Source of the DNA: Niabella insulamsoli
Lineage (GTDB): Bacteria; Bacteroidota; Bacteroidia; Chitinophagales; Chitinophagaceae
Assembly (NCBI RefSeq): GCF_039652435.2
Contig: NZ_CP190246.1
Location: 3,782,001-3,846,000, forward strand
Direction: 5' to 3'
Length of the DNA: 64,000 nt
The notes under the pieces are model-generated. The model was not told the origin of the DNA. It ran no database searches and saw only the letters and a list, made by a program, of their open reading frames with translations. This document shows positions 51,698 to 59,221 of this stretch, one piece after another; position 1 is the stretch's first letter; every line of letters begins with the position of its first letter. A program made the translations under genes and the position numbers.

Positions 51698-52393
51698 TTA
51701 GCTGTTTACATGCAGGCCGCATTCTTTGTGCGACACTTCCCACCACCAGCGACCGGCACGCGCATCTTCGCCGGGTTCGATCGCACGGGTGCAGGGCGCG
51801 CAGCCGATGCTAATAAAACCTTTGTCGTGAAGGGGGTTATAAGGAATATTGTTTTCTTTAATAAAATCGATCATCTGGTCGTAGGACCAGTGAATCAGCG
51901 GATTAAATTTATATAACTGCCGGGCTTCGTCCCACTCCAACATCTTCATGTCCTTCCTATTGTCCGACTGATCAGCCCGGAGGCCGGTAATCCAGACTTT
52001 TGCTCCCTGCAATGCCCTGTTGAGCGGCTTCACCTTACGAATAAAGCAGCATTCTTTTCGGTTTTCTACCGACTCGAAAAAAGCATTCACGCCTTTTTCA
52101 TTTACAAACTTTTCGACATCCGTCGCTTCCGGAAAATATACCTGGATATTCGTTTTATAGCGTGCGTTTGTCTTTTCTAACAGATCGTAATGTTCGTAAA
52201 ACAGGCGGCCGGTGTCCAGCGTAAAAATTCTTACGGGCAGATTGTTGCGCGCAATGATATGCGTCAGCACCTGATCTTCCTGGCCCAGCGAAGTGGAAAA
52301 AACAGTTTCTGCGGGAAACTGCTCCGACACCATTCTTATCGCTTCGGCCGCAGACGCATTTTCGATTTGTTGTATTTGAGTTTCCGAGAACAT
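51698..52393 (-). CDS. cysH: Adenylyl-sulfate (APS/PAPS) reductase
   Basis: Reduces activated sulfate to sulfite using thioredoxin. The 231 residues include the P-loop-like FSTSLGQEDQVLTHII, FTLDTGRLFYEHY, the cysteine pair in KECCFIRK, a second pair in SIGCAPCTRAI and the C-terminal catalytic KECGLHV. Two Cys pairs that hold a 4Fe-4S cluster are characteristic of the APS-reducing type; PAPS-specific enzymes lack them. With no APS kinase gene nearby, APS is the likely substrate. The ATG at 52393 is preferred over 52420, because the nine extra codons would be translated from a heptad repeat. Confidence 0.95.
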   Translation of the reverse strand: MFSETQIQQIENASAAEAIRMVSEQFPAETVFSTSLGQEDQVLTHIIARNNLPVRIFTLDTGRLFYEHYDLLEKTNARYKTNIQVYFPEATDVEKFVNEKGVNAFFESVENRKECCFIRKVKPLNRALQGAKVWITGLRADQSDNRKDMKMLEWDEARQLYKFNPLIHWSYDQMIDFIKENNIPYNPLHDKGFISIGCAPCTRAIEPGEDARAGRWWWEVSHKECGLHVNS

Positions 52394-52399
52394 GGGTAA

Positions 52400-52469
52400 G
52401 GTTAATGGCCGATGGCTCATAGCACTTTAAGGGACTATGAACCATCAACTATTATCTATAAACTATAAA
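52400..52469. repeat. Heptad-periodic intergenic repeat B (peroxiredoxin-cysH gap)
   Basis: Ten 7-base units in register, for example GGTTAAT, GGCTCAT, CTATTAT and CTATAAA (the last twice), with left and right arms in opposite orientation around AGCACTT/TAAGGGA. Its right end includes the stop codon of the peroxiredoxin gene (52463-52465). Confidence 0.8.
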
Positions 52470-53098
52470 TTAGGCTGTGGCGTATAACGCAGATAAGGTT
52501 TTACCTCTTTCACACCTTTAGGGAATTTCTTAATCGCATCTTCTGTGCTGATAGCAGGCACCACAATCACATCTTCACCGTGCTTCCAATCAGCTGGCGT
52601 GGCCACGCTGTGGTTAGCGGTTAATTGTAAAGAATCTAACACACGCAGCACTTCATTAAAGTTTCTACCGGTTGATGCAGGATACGTAATAATCAGTTTG
52701 ATTTTTTTATCAGGACCGATGATAAACAAAGAACGCACCGTTGCTTTTTCAGAAGCATTCGGATGGATCATATCGTATAACGTCGCTATATTTTTATCAG
52801 GATCGGCCAAAATAGGAAATTCAACCGAACATCCCTGCGTTTCATTGATGTCGCCTTTCCAGCCAATATGGCTATCCAAAGGGTCAACACTAACAGCTAA
52901 AACTTTTGTATTGCGTTTTGCAAATTCTTCTTTCAACAATGCGGTCTTACCGAGCTCGGTAGTGCAAACCGGAGTATAATCCGCAGGATGCGAAAACAAA
53001 ATACCCCAACCGTCGCCTAAAAATTCGTGAAATTTTACTTCACCTTCGGTGGATTGCGCCGTAAAGTCTGGTGCGATATCGCCTAATCTTAATGACAT
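52463..53098 (-). CDS. 1-Cys peroxiredoxin (AhpC/TSA, Prx6 type)
   Basis: Thiol peroxidase of 211 residues. The peroxidatic Cys is in HPADYTPVCTTEL, with Arg in TVRSLFIIGPD; the C-terminal Prx6-type extension (WKHGEDVIVVPAISTEDAIKKFPKGVKEVKPYLRYT) is present. No resolving Cys at the 2-Cys position is seen. It is the first gene of the sulfur assimilation cluster and has its own promoter, which overlaps a 15-bp palindrome. Co-regulation with sulfate reduction suggests a link to sulfide or oxidative stress control, but that is inference. Its stop codon lies in a heptad repeat. Confidence 0.95.
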   Translation of the reverse strand: MSLRLGDIAPDFTAQSTEGEVKFHEFLGDGWGILFSHPADYTPVCTTELGKTALLKEEFAKRNTKVLAVSVDPLDSHIGWKGDINETQGCSVEFPILADPDKNIATLYDMIHPNASEKATVRSLFIIGPDKKIKLIITYPASTGRNFNEVLRVLDSLQLTANHSVATPADWKHGEDVIVVPAISTEDAIKKFPKGVKEVKPYLRYTPQPNL

Positions 53099-53123
53099 AA
53101 TTAAAATATTTAAAAGTGGACTG

Positions 53124-53162
53124 CAAATATAGGAGCTTTAATTTAATCTACCAAGTTGGTAG
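53124..53162 (-). promoter_or_regulatory. Promoter of the sulfur cluster with overlapping palindromic operator
   Basis: TATATTTG (53124-53131, minus strand) is preceded at 19-20 bases by CTTGG as the -33 element. That element lies in the near-perfect palindrome CTACCAAGTTGGTAG (53148-53162, 7-bp arms and one central base). A repressor bound there would block the promoter. The regulator is unproven; an Rrf2-type regulator gene lies 5 kb away at 57727-58134. Confidence 0.65.
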
Positions 53163-53199
53163 GGTAATAATTGGGATTTAACGTTTTGATAATAACCAC

Positions 53200-55194
53200 T
53201 CAGATGATCAGCTGAAAGGTTGTTCCGGCCGGCCGGGCATGGTGATGCTGCACCTTGCAATCGATCGCCTTCGCCAGGTCGCGGATGAGGTGCATCCCCA
53301 GCCCATGCCGTGTACCTACTACCGCATGCTCGTTATACAATGCATCCAACTGCTCTGGGTGTATGCCCGGGCCGTTGTCGGTAATAGAAAGTTCAACGCC
53401 GCCTGCTTTTGGCGTAGCGCGCCAAATGATTTGAGGGGAATCGGTTGAGCTCAGCGCTTTTATCGCGTTGGATGTGAGATTATACATAATCGCCTTCAGG
53501 TAATCTTCGTCAGAGTTGACGACGGCCTGCTCAGGATCGAGCAATTGCATCTCAATATATTGAGCGGCAAACTGCCTCCGAATATATGTAAACAGATCCC
53601 GGACCGCGATCGGCTTTTTTTGAGGCGCAAACCGTTCCATCTGGCCTTTGCTCCAAAGCAACATCGCTTCCATGGTTTCCAATAAATTTTCCGCCGACTC
53701 CGTAAGCTGCTTTTGGTGATGGGCTTCGCGCTCTTTGGTAAAAAGGCCCGGTTGTTCTTTTTGCAGGTGGAGGAAATTGATGAGGTTTATTAATGGGCTT
53801 CTTAGGTCGTGACTAATAATACTGAAAAATTTATTCTTCACCTGGTTTGCTTCATCCAGTTCAGTGTTGAGTACCCTCAAAGTAGCATTGGTTTTACGGC
53901 GCGCCTGGCTTTGATAAAACAACAGGCAACCGATGACGAATAAAAATCCGGCGCCCGCAATCAGCGCGGCCCGCGTGCGCCGCTCATTACTTAAAGCAAG
54001 TTGATTTATTTTTATTTGCTTATCGCGGCTTTCGATGGCCCGTGTATTTTCGATGGCGGCTATCTGGTTCCGGTTTTCCTGAGAAAAAATCGAATCCCTG
54101 ATCGCGATACTTCTATTCATAAATTGTAACGCTTCCTTGTAGTCGCCCTGTACCTCTTTAATAGCAGACAGGTTGCCGAGATAATAGTACTCCCCCTCTC
54201 TATCGTTGCTTTCAATAGCGTACTGAACGCATTTTTCGGTATACGCCACTGCCTTTTGCAGATAGTTTTTCTTTTGCTGCTCAGAAAGGCTTCCGCCACT
54301 GGATTTTGCCAGTAAAAAATAGTTATGCCCTATATTACCGAGGTTAAAAACAGACCCGGGCTCCTTCGGATTAAAAGCATCCCATATTTCCTGTGCTTTC
54401 AACTCGTAAGCAATAGACGAGTCAAGGCCCTTTGTACGTTCATACAAAATACCAAGCCGCGAATACATTGTTGCCTCGCCGTTCAGGCTTTCCAGACTTT
54501 TATAAAGGTCGAGCGCGTGTAAAAAATAGCTTTCAGCCTTTTTATAATTTTTCTTTTCATAATAAATAGAACCGATGGCGTCGTTTACCTGGGCGATAAT
54601 TAAATCATCACCTAAAGGCGTATAATGCCTGAGGGCCAGCTGCTGCTGAGACAGCGCTTTGTCAAACTCCTGCTGAAGATAAAAGATCTTTCCAATGTTT
54701 TGATAAGCCAGGCCAATGGTGCGATTGTCATTTATTTCCTGGCCCAACTTCAAACACCGGGCGAAAAAACTATACGCTTTAACATAATCGCCTCTTTTCT
54801 GATACTCGGTGGCGATATCGTTTAAGGCCGCTGCGATGGCCTTTTTGTCGTTGCGCTTGCTGCTGATCTGGTAGGCTTTATAATAATGTTGCAAGGCCGC
54901 ATTGCCCGAGCCGCGGGCCTGTAAAATATTGCCTTTTAAAAGATGTAGCGCCGCAATGCCTTTCTGCCATTTAATTTGCTGCGCCTTTTTCATCGCGGTA
55001 TCAGCGAAATAGAAAGCCGTATCCAAATTGCTTGACCGGTAGGCATCGCCCAGGCGGTAGAGATAGCGCACCTGCTCACTATCGACCGTGGCCGCACGAA
55101 GTTGCTTTTCGATGGCTTCAAGAGCAGCATCTGTCTGCGAAAAACAGAAATGCACCGAAAGGAGGCAACCGGCACAAACAATAAGTTTTTTCAT
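53200..55194 (-). CDS. Sensor histidine kinase with TPR repeats
   Basis: Membrane kinase of 664 residues. A signal peptide (MKKLIVCAGCLLSVHFCFS) leads into about seven TPR helices in the periplasm (about 30-370, for example ALQHYYKAYQISSKRNDKKAIAAALNDIATEYQKRGD), a coiled segment, one membrane helix (about 408-428), a HisKA domain (FFSIISHDLRSPLINLINFL) and an HATPase domain (NLTSNAIKAL, DNGPGIHPEQL, HGLGMHLIRDL). The ATG at 55194 is used; a GTG two codons upstream is less likely. It follows the LytTR regulator gene by 12 bases, the same order as the pair at the left edge. The signal is unknown. Confidence 0.94.
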   Translation of the reverse strand: MKKLIVCAGCLLSVHFCFSQTDAALEAIEKQLRAATVDSEQVRYLYRLGDAYRSSNLDTAFYFADTAMKKAQQIKWQKGIAALHLLKGNILQARGSGNAALQHYYKAYQISSKRNDKKAIAAALNDIATEYQKRGDYVKAYSFFARCLKLGQEINDNRTIGLAYQNIGKIFYLQQEFDKALSQQQLALRHYTPLGDDLIIAQVNDAIGSIYYEKKNYKKAESYFLHALDLYKSLESLNGEATMYSRLGILYERTKGLDSSIAYELKAQEIWDAFNPKEPGSVFNLGNIGHNYFLLAKSSGGSLSEQQKKNYLQKAVAYTEKCVQYAIESNDREGEYYYLGNLSAIKEVQGDYKEALQFMNRSIAIRDSIFSQENRNQIAAIENTRAIESRDKQIKINQLALSNERRTRAALIAGAGFLFVIGCLLFYQSQARRKTNATLRVLNTELDEANQVKNKFFSIISHDLRSPLINLINFLHLQKEQPGLFTKEREAHHQKQLTESAENLLETMEAMLLWSKGQMERFAPQKKPIAVRDLFTYIRRQFAAQYIEMQLLDPEQAVVNSDEDYLKAIMYNLTSNAIKALSSTDSPQIIWRATPKAGGVELSITDNGPGIHPEQLDALYNEHAVVGTRHGLGMHLIRDLAKAIDCKVQHHHARPAGTTFQLII

Positions 55195-55206
55195 GGCCAC
55201 CGGGTA

Positions 55207-55920
55207 TTAAGTAATCAACTGCTGCAACTCATTTTTAAAGCTTCGGCCTACGGGAATTTTAATATCACCAATTTCAACCTGCTGCGATGTGATGCGGTCA
55301 ATAAAATGCTTTTGAACCGCGTAGCTGCGGTGCACCCGAACGAAACTATTAAAAGACACATTTTTCAAAAAATTTCCCAGCGACTGAAGCACGGTATATT
55401 TTCTTGTTATAGTTGCTATGCGGGTATAATCTTTGAGGGCTTCGAGATACAAAATATCGTGCGTTCGAATTTTTACCTGTTCGTATCCATCTTTGATAAA
55501 AACGGTGTCTCCGTCGAGGCTGTGATCCAACAACAAAGACTTGCGCTTCAGTTCAAGATAATCTTCAAGCCGCACCATCGCAGCAGCAAACCGGTCATGT
55601 TTTATTGGCTTCACGATGAAGTCGAGCGCAGCTACTTCAAAACTTTCTGCAGCATAGTCGGGATAGGAGGTAATAAAAATACAGGCAGCGGCTTCCATAC
55701 ATTCGCGGCGAAGCTGTAAACCATTTAAAGCGCCCATATCGATATCCAGTAATAAGACTTCGGGTTGCAGCGCGTCCATCTGCTCCAGCGCTTCCTCCGC
55801 ACTTTGAAATGCACCAACAATATTTAGAAAATTATATTTTTTGGCAAAAGCTAAAGTTGTGAGCCGGTCAATTTCATGATCGTCAACGATAATGCAACGG
55901 TATGTATTACTAAATGCCAT
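55207..55920 (-). CDS. LytTR-family response regulator
   Basis: Cytoplasmic regulator of 237 residues. The receiver has CIIVDDHEID, the phospho-acceptor Asp in VLLLDIDMGALNG and Lys in LDFIVKPIKHD. The LytTR domain reads DILYLEALKDYTRIATI, FVRVHRSYAVQKHFID and IPVGRSFKNEL. The ATG at 55920 gives MAFSNTYRCIIVDD. It is cotranscribed with the TPR kinase. The divergent promoter of the mini-ORF/ricin operon begins about 60 bases away, so that operon is a possible target, though unproven. Confidence 0.93.
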   Translation of the reverse strand: MAFSNTYRCIIVDDHEIDRLTTLAFAKKYNFLNIVGAFQSAEEALEQMDALQPEVLLLDIDMGALNGLQLRRECMEAAACIFITSYPDYAAESFEVAALDFIVKPIKHDRFAAAMVRLEDYLELKRKSLLLDHSLDGDTVFIKDGYEQVKIRTHDILYLEALKDYTRIATITRKYTVLQSLGNFLKNVSFNSFVRVHRSYAVQKHFIDRITSQQVEIGDIKIPVGRSFKNELQQLIT

Positions 55921-55981
55921 TCCCTACAAATTTAAATATTTCTGTAGTTCGTCTATTCAAATTGTTATTGGTCGAATGGGG

Positions 55982-56013
55982 CTTGTTATCGCCTCTCCGC
56001 CGCCGTAGGTTTG
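55982..56013 (+). promoter_or_regulatory. Promoter of the mini-ORF/ricin-like/collagen-like unit
   Basis: CTTG (55982-55985), 20 bases, then TAGGTTTG (56006-56013). Transcription would start near 56020 and include the 24-codon ORF at 56044. Confidence 0.6.
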
Positions 56014-56043
56014 TATCCGGGTCGCAACTAAAATAAATTACCG

Positions 56044-56118
56044 ATGAAGGCAACCATAATGGCGATACTCTGCTTTTTGATGGCGCTGCTGCTGCTCGTT
56101 GCGGCATGCCTGGTATAA
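56044..56118 (+). CDS. 24-residue hydrophobic peptide with a terminal lipobox (putative)
   Basis: A short ORF of 24 codons plus stop. It starts M-K-A-T, continues as a run of Ile/Leu/Met/Ala and ends L-V-A-A-C-L-V. Residues 19-22 (V-A-A-C) match a lipobox, so signal peptidase II cleavage would leave only a three-residue lipopeptide. It lies in the leader of the ricin-like gene, about 24 bases after the predicted transcription start and 22 bases before that gene. It could be a membrane micropeptide, a leader peptide tied to expression of the next gene, or chance. No homologue is known to me. Confidence 0.4.
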   Translation: MKATIMAILCFLMALLLLVAACLV

Positions 56119-56140
56119 ATCTTAATTAAAAAATATAAAA

Positions 56141-56665
56141 ATGAAACACTTATTAACCTTTCCAACAAAACACTGGCTTTTGCTTTTACTCGGCCTTGCA
56201 GCCTATGTGATGGCTGCGGGCCAGAGCGGGCCCGGTGATGGCACTTATTTTATTGTCAATGCGGCGACCGGCCGTGCAATATCACCTGTCGATGGCGGCA
56301 TCAACAGCAATACACGTCTGAAAAAATTTAATAAAAGCGGTATGCAGAAATGGATCGTCAGGAAATACACCATGAAGGGCAAAAGCGGGAAAACGACAAC
56401 CACCTACACTGTTAAAAATATGTCGTCCGGGTTCTATCTCCGCCCTCATCATGTACCAGAAAACGGAAACGCGATCGTGTCGGATAAAGATGCCTATAGC
56501 AACTATACGATTCAGAAAGATGGAAAAAATTTCATCATTAAAAATGTGAAAATGGGTGGCGATGCGATGTTCACCAAAAATACCGGATTCTCGGACGACG
56601 AACCCTGGTTTGGGCCGGACGAGGCCTCGGATGATTTCCGGTGGCAACTGATACCTGCTGAATAA
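56141..56665 (+). CDS. Exported ricin-type beta-trefoil-like protein
   Basis: Exported protein of 174 residues. The signal peptide ends near AAGQS (residue 30). The remaining 145 residues resemble a ricin-type beta-trefoil: GTYFIVNAATGRAISPVDGGINSNTRLKKFNKSGMQKWIV, then a second unit with YTVKNMSSGFYLRPHH and a third ending DDFRWQLIPAE, each with the Gln/Trp-containing strand. This fold usually binds sugars. It is one domain with no attached enzyme. It is followed 60 bases later by a collagen-like lipoprotein gene. Confidence 0.8.
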   Translation: MKHLLTFPTKHWLLLLLGLAAYVMAAGQSGPGDGTYFIVNAATGRAISPVDGGINSNTRLKKFNKSGMQKWIVRKYTMKGKSGKTTTTYTVKNMSSGFYLRPHHVPENGNAIVSDKDAYSNYTIQKDGKNFIIKNVKMGGDAMFTKNTGFSDDEPWFGPDEASDDFRWQLIPAE

Positions 56666-56725
56666 AATAAAACAATAAATAGTTACAACATCTAATCCTT
56701 AAACCGAACTTAAAATTAAATAAAT

Positions 56726-57598
56726 ATGAAACGGATATACTTTTTATGGATCATTGCTGCCTCCTGCATTTTCACTTTGATAAGTTGCCGAAAAGGCGAT
56801 ACTGGCTCGGCCGGGCCACAAGGGCCTCAAGGAGCCGCAGGCGCTACCGGCGCAGATGGCACACAGATCTTTTCAGGCCAGGGCGCGCCCGGAAATTCGC
56901 TGGGCCAAAATGGAGATTTTTATATTGACCTTACAAGCTCGGGCATGTACGGCCCCAAAACTGACGCCGGCTGGGGCACCGCTTTTTCTCTAAAAGGCAG
57001 CAACGGCGCCAATGGATCAGCCGGATCGAAAATCTACAGCGGCGCAGGTGTTCCCAATAATAGTGCTGGTGTTGCCGGCGATTACTTCATGAGTACAGAT
57101 ATGTATTTACTTTATGGCCCGAAAACAAACGACGGTTGGGGAACACCCGTTAATTTAAAAGGGCCCAAAGGCGATAAAGGAGACCCGGGACAGGCGAATG
57201 TCATCTATTCTGATTGGCAGCCCGCAACCGATTTCGGTGATACGATTATAGATGCCACCACCTTGAAAGTTGCTTATATCGGCGCTTCTCAGTTAAACCC
57301 TGTTGCTTTGAATCAGGCTTCCATTCAGGTTTTTATTAATTTTGGCGGAGGCCCCTACCCGCTGCCTTATACATCTGCGCCCCTTTCTCGAGCCAGTACC
57401 ATTAGCTTCCTCACCATGCCAGGCAGAATATGCATTACCCGCTATACACATGATCGCAACGTCGAACCTCTTAGATTAGGCCCCTCCATCCGCTACCGTT
57501 ATATAATCATACCCGGCAGCATAAAAGCAACAGCCGCCCAACGGGTTGATTTGAGCAACTATAATGCAGTGGCGCGCTATTTCAAAATGCGGGAGTAG
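56726..57598 (+). CDS. Collagen-like repeat lipoprotein
   Basis: Lipoprotein of 290 residues. The signal has the lipobox LISC at about residues 18-21. Two or three short blocks of Gly-X-Y repeats follow (GDTGSAGPQGPQGAAGATGADG at about 24-45, and GPKGDKGDPG at about 148-157), with two copies of a unit reading DFYIDLTSSGMYGPKTDAGWGT or similar between them. The C-terminal 130 residues form a compact beta-rich domain. The G-X-Y/DFYID layout is common in surface proteins of Bacteroidota. It ends before a clear terminator at 57690-57728. Confidence 0.85.
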   Translation: MKRIYFLWIIAASCIFTLISCRKGDTGSAGPQGPQGAAGATGADGTQIFSGQGAPGNSLGQNGDFYIDLTSSGMYGPKTDAGWGTAFSLKGSNGANGSAGSKIYSGAGVPNNSAGVAGDYFMSTDMYLLYGPKTNDGWGTPVNLKGPKGDKGDPGQANVIYSDWQPATDFGDTIIDATTLKVAYIGASQLNPVALNQASIQVFINFGGGPYPLPYTSAPLSRASTISFLTMPGRICITRYTHDRNVEPLRLGPSIRYRYIIIPGSIKATAAQRVDLSNYNAVARYFKMRE

Positions 57599-57689
57599 TT
57601 GAGCCTTTTCAGGTTCGCAGGCATGTAAGATTCGAAAAAGCCGGGTGGCATCTGCGCTTTAAATCACCGGTCAGGGTGCAGCAGCAATC

Positions 57690-57728
57690 ATTCCTGCAAT
57701 GTTTTCAGGCATTGCAGGAATTTTTTTT
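57690..57728 (+). terminator. Rho-independent terminator after the collagen-like gene
   Basis: Perfect 12-bp stem ATTCCTGCAATG (57690-57701) / CATTGCAGGAAT (57710-57721), 8-base loop, followed by a T-run to 57728. The T-run reaches the Rrf2 stop codon region on the other strand. Confidence 0.88.
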
Positions 57729-58134
57729 AATCGCTTAGATCGGCGAGTGTTCTGTTTTCAAGAATGGCTAAAGTCGCGTCGCGAACCTGAACCATCACAT
57801 CGTGCAGGCCACAGTGCTTCTCATTGCAGTTTTTGCAACGCTCGTAGAAATATAGGCTTACACAGGGCAGCATTGCAATAGGCCCGTCGATAAGACGAAT
57901 AATTTTCGCCATTTTAATCGTAGCCGGATCTACTTTAAAAAAATAGCCGCCGCCCTTCCCCTTCTTACTATCAAGAATTTCGGCCTTTTTCAGCTCGAGC
58001 AGAATGTTTTCCAAAAACTTCAATGGAATCTTCTTTTTTTGAGCAATCTCCGAAATCAACACCGGCCCGTCTTTTTGCCTGTCGGCCAGGTAAGTTAAAG
58101 CTTTGAAGGCGTATTGAGATTTTTTGGTAAGCAT
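57727..58134 (-). CDS. Rrf2-family transcription regulator with four cysteines
   Basis: DNA-binding regulator of 135 residues. A winged helix (about 1-75: MLTKKSQYAFKALTYLA, VLISEIAQKKKIPLKFLENILLELKKAEIL, KGKGGGYFF) is followed by a dimerization helix and a cysteine cluster C-x8-C-x2-C-x4-C near residues 92-109 (in the stretch LPCVSLYF and ERCKNCNEKHCGLH). This resembles the Fe-S-binding region of IscR/NsrR-type regulators, so iron-sulfur or redox sensing is plausible. It is 10 bases downstream of the CDF transporter gene and probably cotranscribed. It is the only Rrf2 gene in the window and a candidate for the operator at 53148. Confidence 0.93.
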   Translation of the reverse strand: MLTKKSQYAFKALTYLADRQKDGPVLISEIAQKKKIPLKFLENILLELKKAEILDSKKGKGGGYFFKVDPATIKMAKIIRLIDGPIAMLPCVSLYFYERCKNCNEKHCGLHDVMVQVRDATLAILENRTLADLSD

Positions 58135-58144
58135 ATTTACAAGT

Positions 58145-59161
58145 CTACAAAATTAATGATGTAGTTTGAGTGTTGTGCCGCTTATTTTTTAAAACATTCT
58201 CCAGCGTCCATTCTATTTTTTTTGAAAATGGCTGCTTTCTTACCGGGCAGTCCGGCTTTTCGCAGATGGCGCATTGGGGGCCTTCGATACAGCCATCGGA
58301 ATGAATAAACAATTCGAGCGAAGCGCCATATTGCTCGCGAATCAGTTCAGCAAAAATATCAACTTCCTGGTGCGCCTGCTTCACAGTGAAATACCAGGGC
58401 AGCGTGAGGTGCGCATCCACGTGCAAAATGCTGCCATATTTAATCACACGCAGGTTATGCAAATCTATCCAGTTGTCGCTTCGTGCGTTGTTGATCAACG
58501 CTACCATTTTGGAAAGAAGGCTCGTATCTGCTTCATCCATAATACCTGCGATTGACTGCCGCGTAATATGATAGGATGTATAAATGATAAAAATGGAAAG
58601 CAGCAATGCCACCACCGAATCGATCCAAACCAGGCTTGTAAATTGCACAGCGATCAAACCCGCCACAACCGCGAGCGTAGAATAAGTGTCCGTCTGCAGG
58701 TGTTTACCGCTGGCTTCTAAAGCGAGCGAATTATTTTTTCTCCCCTTCTTCACGCAAATAAAACCCAGCACATAATTGATCAGCGCCGTGCTGGCAATTA
58801 ATATAATACCCAGATCAATCTTTTTAACGACAGTTGGATGGACTAATTTTTCAATGGCTTCATACAAGATGAAAATCCCGGCCAGGCCAATCAATATGCC
58901 CTCGACTGCGGCCGAAAGAAACTCGGCTTTTCCATGCCCATACGGATGATTAAGATCGCGCGGCTGCGCGGCAATATATAAACTATACAAACCGATCAAG
59001 CCCGCAATGACGTTCACTATACTCTCCATGGCGTCGGTCAAAACGGCTACGGAACCGGTATAATAAAAGGCCACAAATTTTACGGCCAGTAAAATAATCG
59101 ACACTACGGCCACCCAGCGCTGCATCCTGAAATTTTCTTGTTGGGGATGGAACTGTGGCAT
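58145..59161 (-). CDS. Cation diffusion facilitator (CDF) metal transporter
   Basis: Inner-membrane metal/proton antiporter of 338 residues with six predicted helices (about 13-210) and a C-terminal cytoplasmic dimerization domain (about 215-300). The metal-site positions are in TDAMESIVNVIAGL and SAAVEGILIG-like helices; relatives export zinc, iron or other divalent cations. After the dimer domain a cysteine-rich tail C-x5-C-x2-C-x4-C (CIEGPQC, CEKPDC) at about residues 295-315 is an extra feature that may bind metal. The gene is between lptF-like and rrf2-like genes on the same strand. Start ATG 59161. Specificity cannot be decided from sequence. Confidence 0.93.
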   Translation of the reverse strand: MPQFHPQQENFRMQRWVAVVSIILLAVKFVAFYYTGSVAVLTDAMESIVNVIAGLIGLYSLYIAAQPRDLNHPYGHGKAEFLSAAVEGILIGLAGIFILYEAIEKLVHPTVVKKIDLGIILIASTALINYVLGFICVKKGRKNNSLALEASGKHLQTDTYSTLAVVAGLIAVQFTSLVWIDSVVALLLSIFIIYTSYHITRQSIAGIMDEADTSLLSKMVALINNARSDNWIDLHNLRVIKYGSILHVDAHLTLPWYFTVKQAHQEVDIFAELIREQYGASLELFIHSDGCIEGPQCAICEKPDCPVRKQPFSKKIEWTLENVLKNKRHNTQTTSLIL

Positions 59162-59221
59162 AGCGTTGAAAAAAAGTGTTTTAAAAATGATAGATAGCAG
59201 CCGGCTGAATTTTAGAGCAAG

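Noticed and set aside
46689..52469. CRISPR array
   Set aside because: The heptad repeats are contiguous 7-base units with no spacers, no 25-40 base direct repeats and no cas genes.
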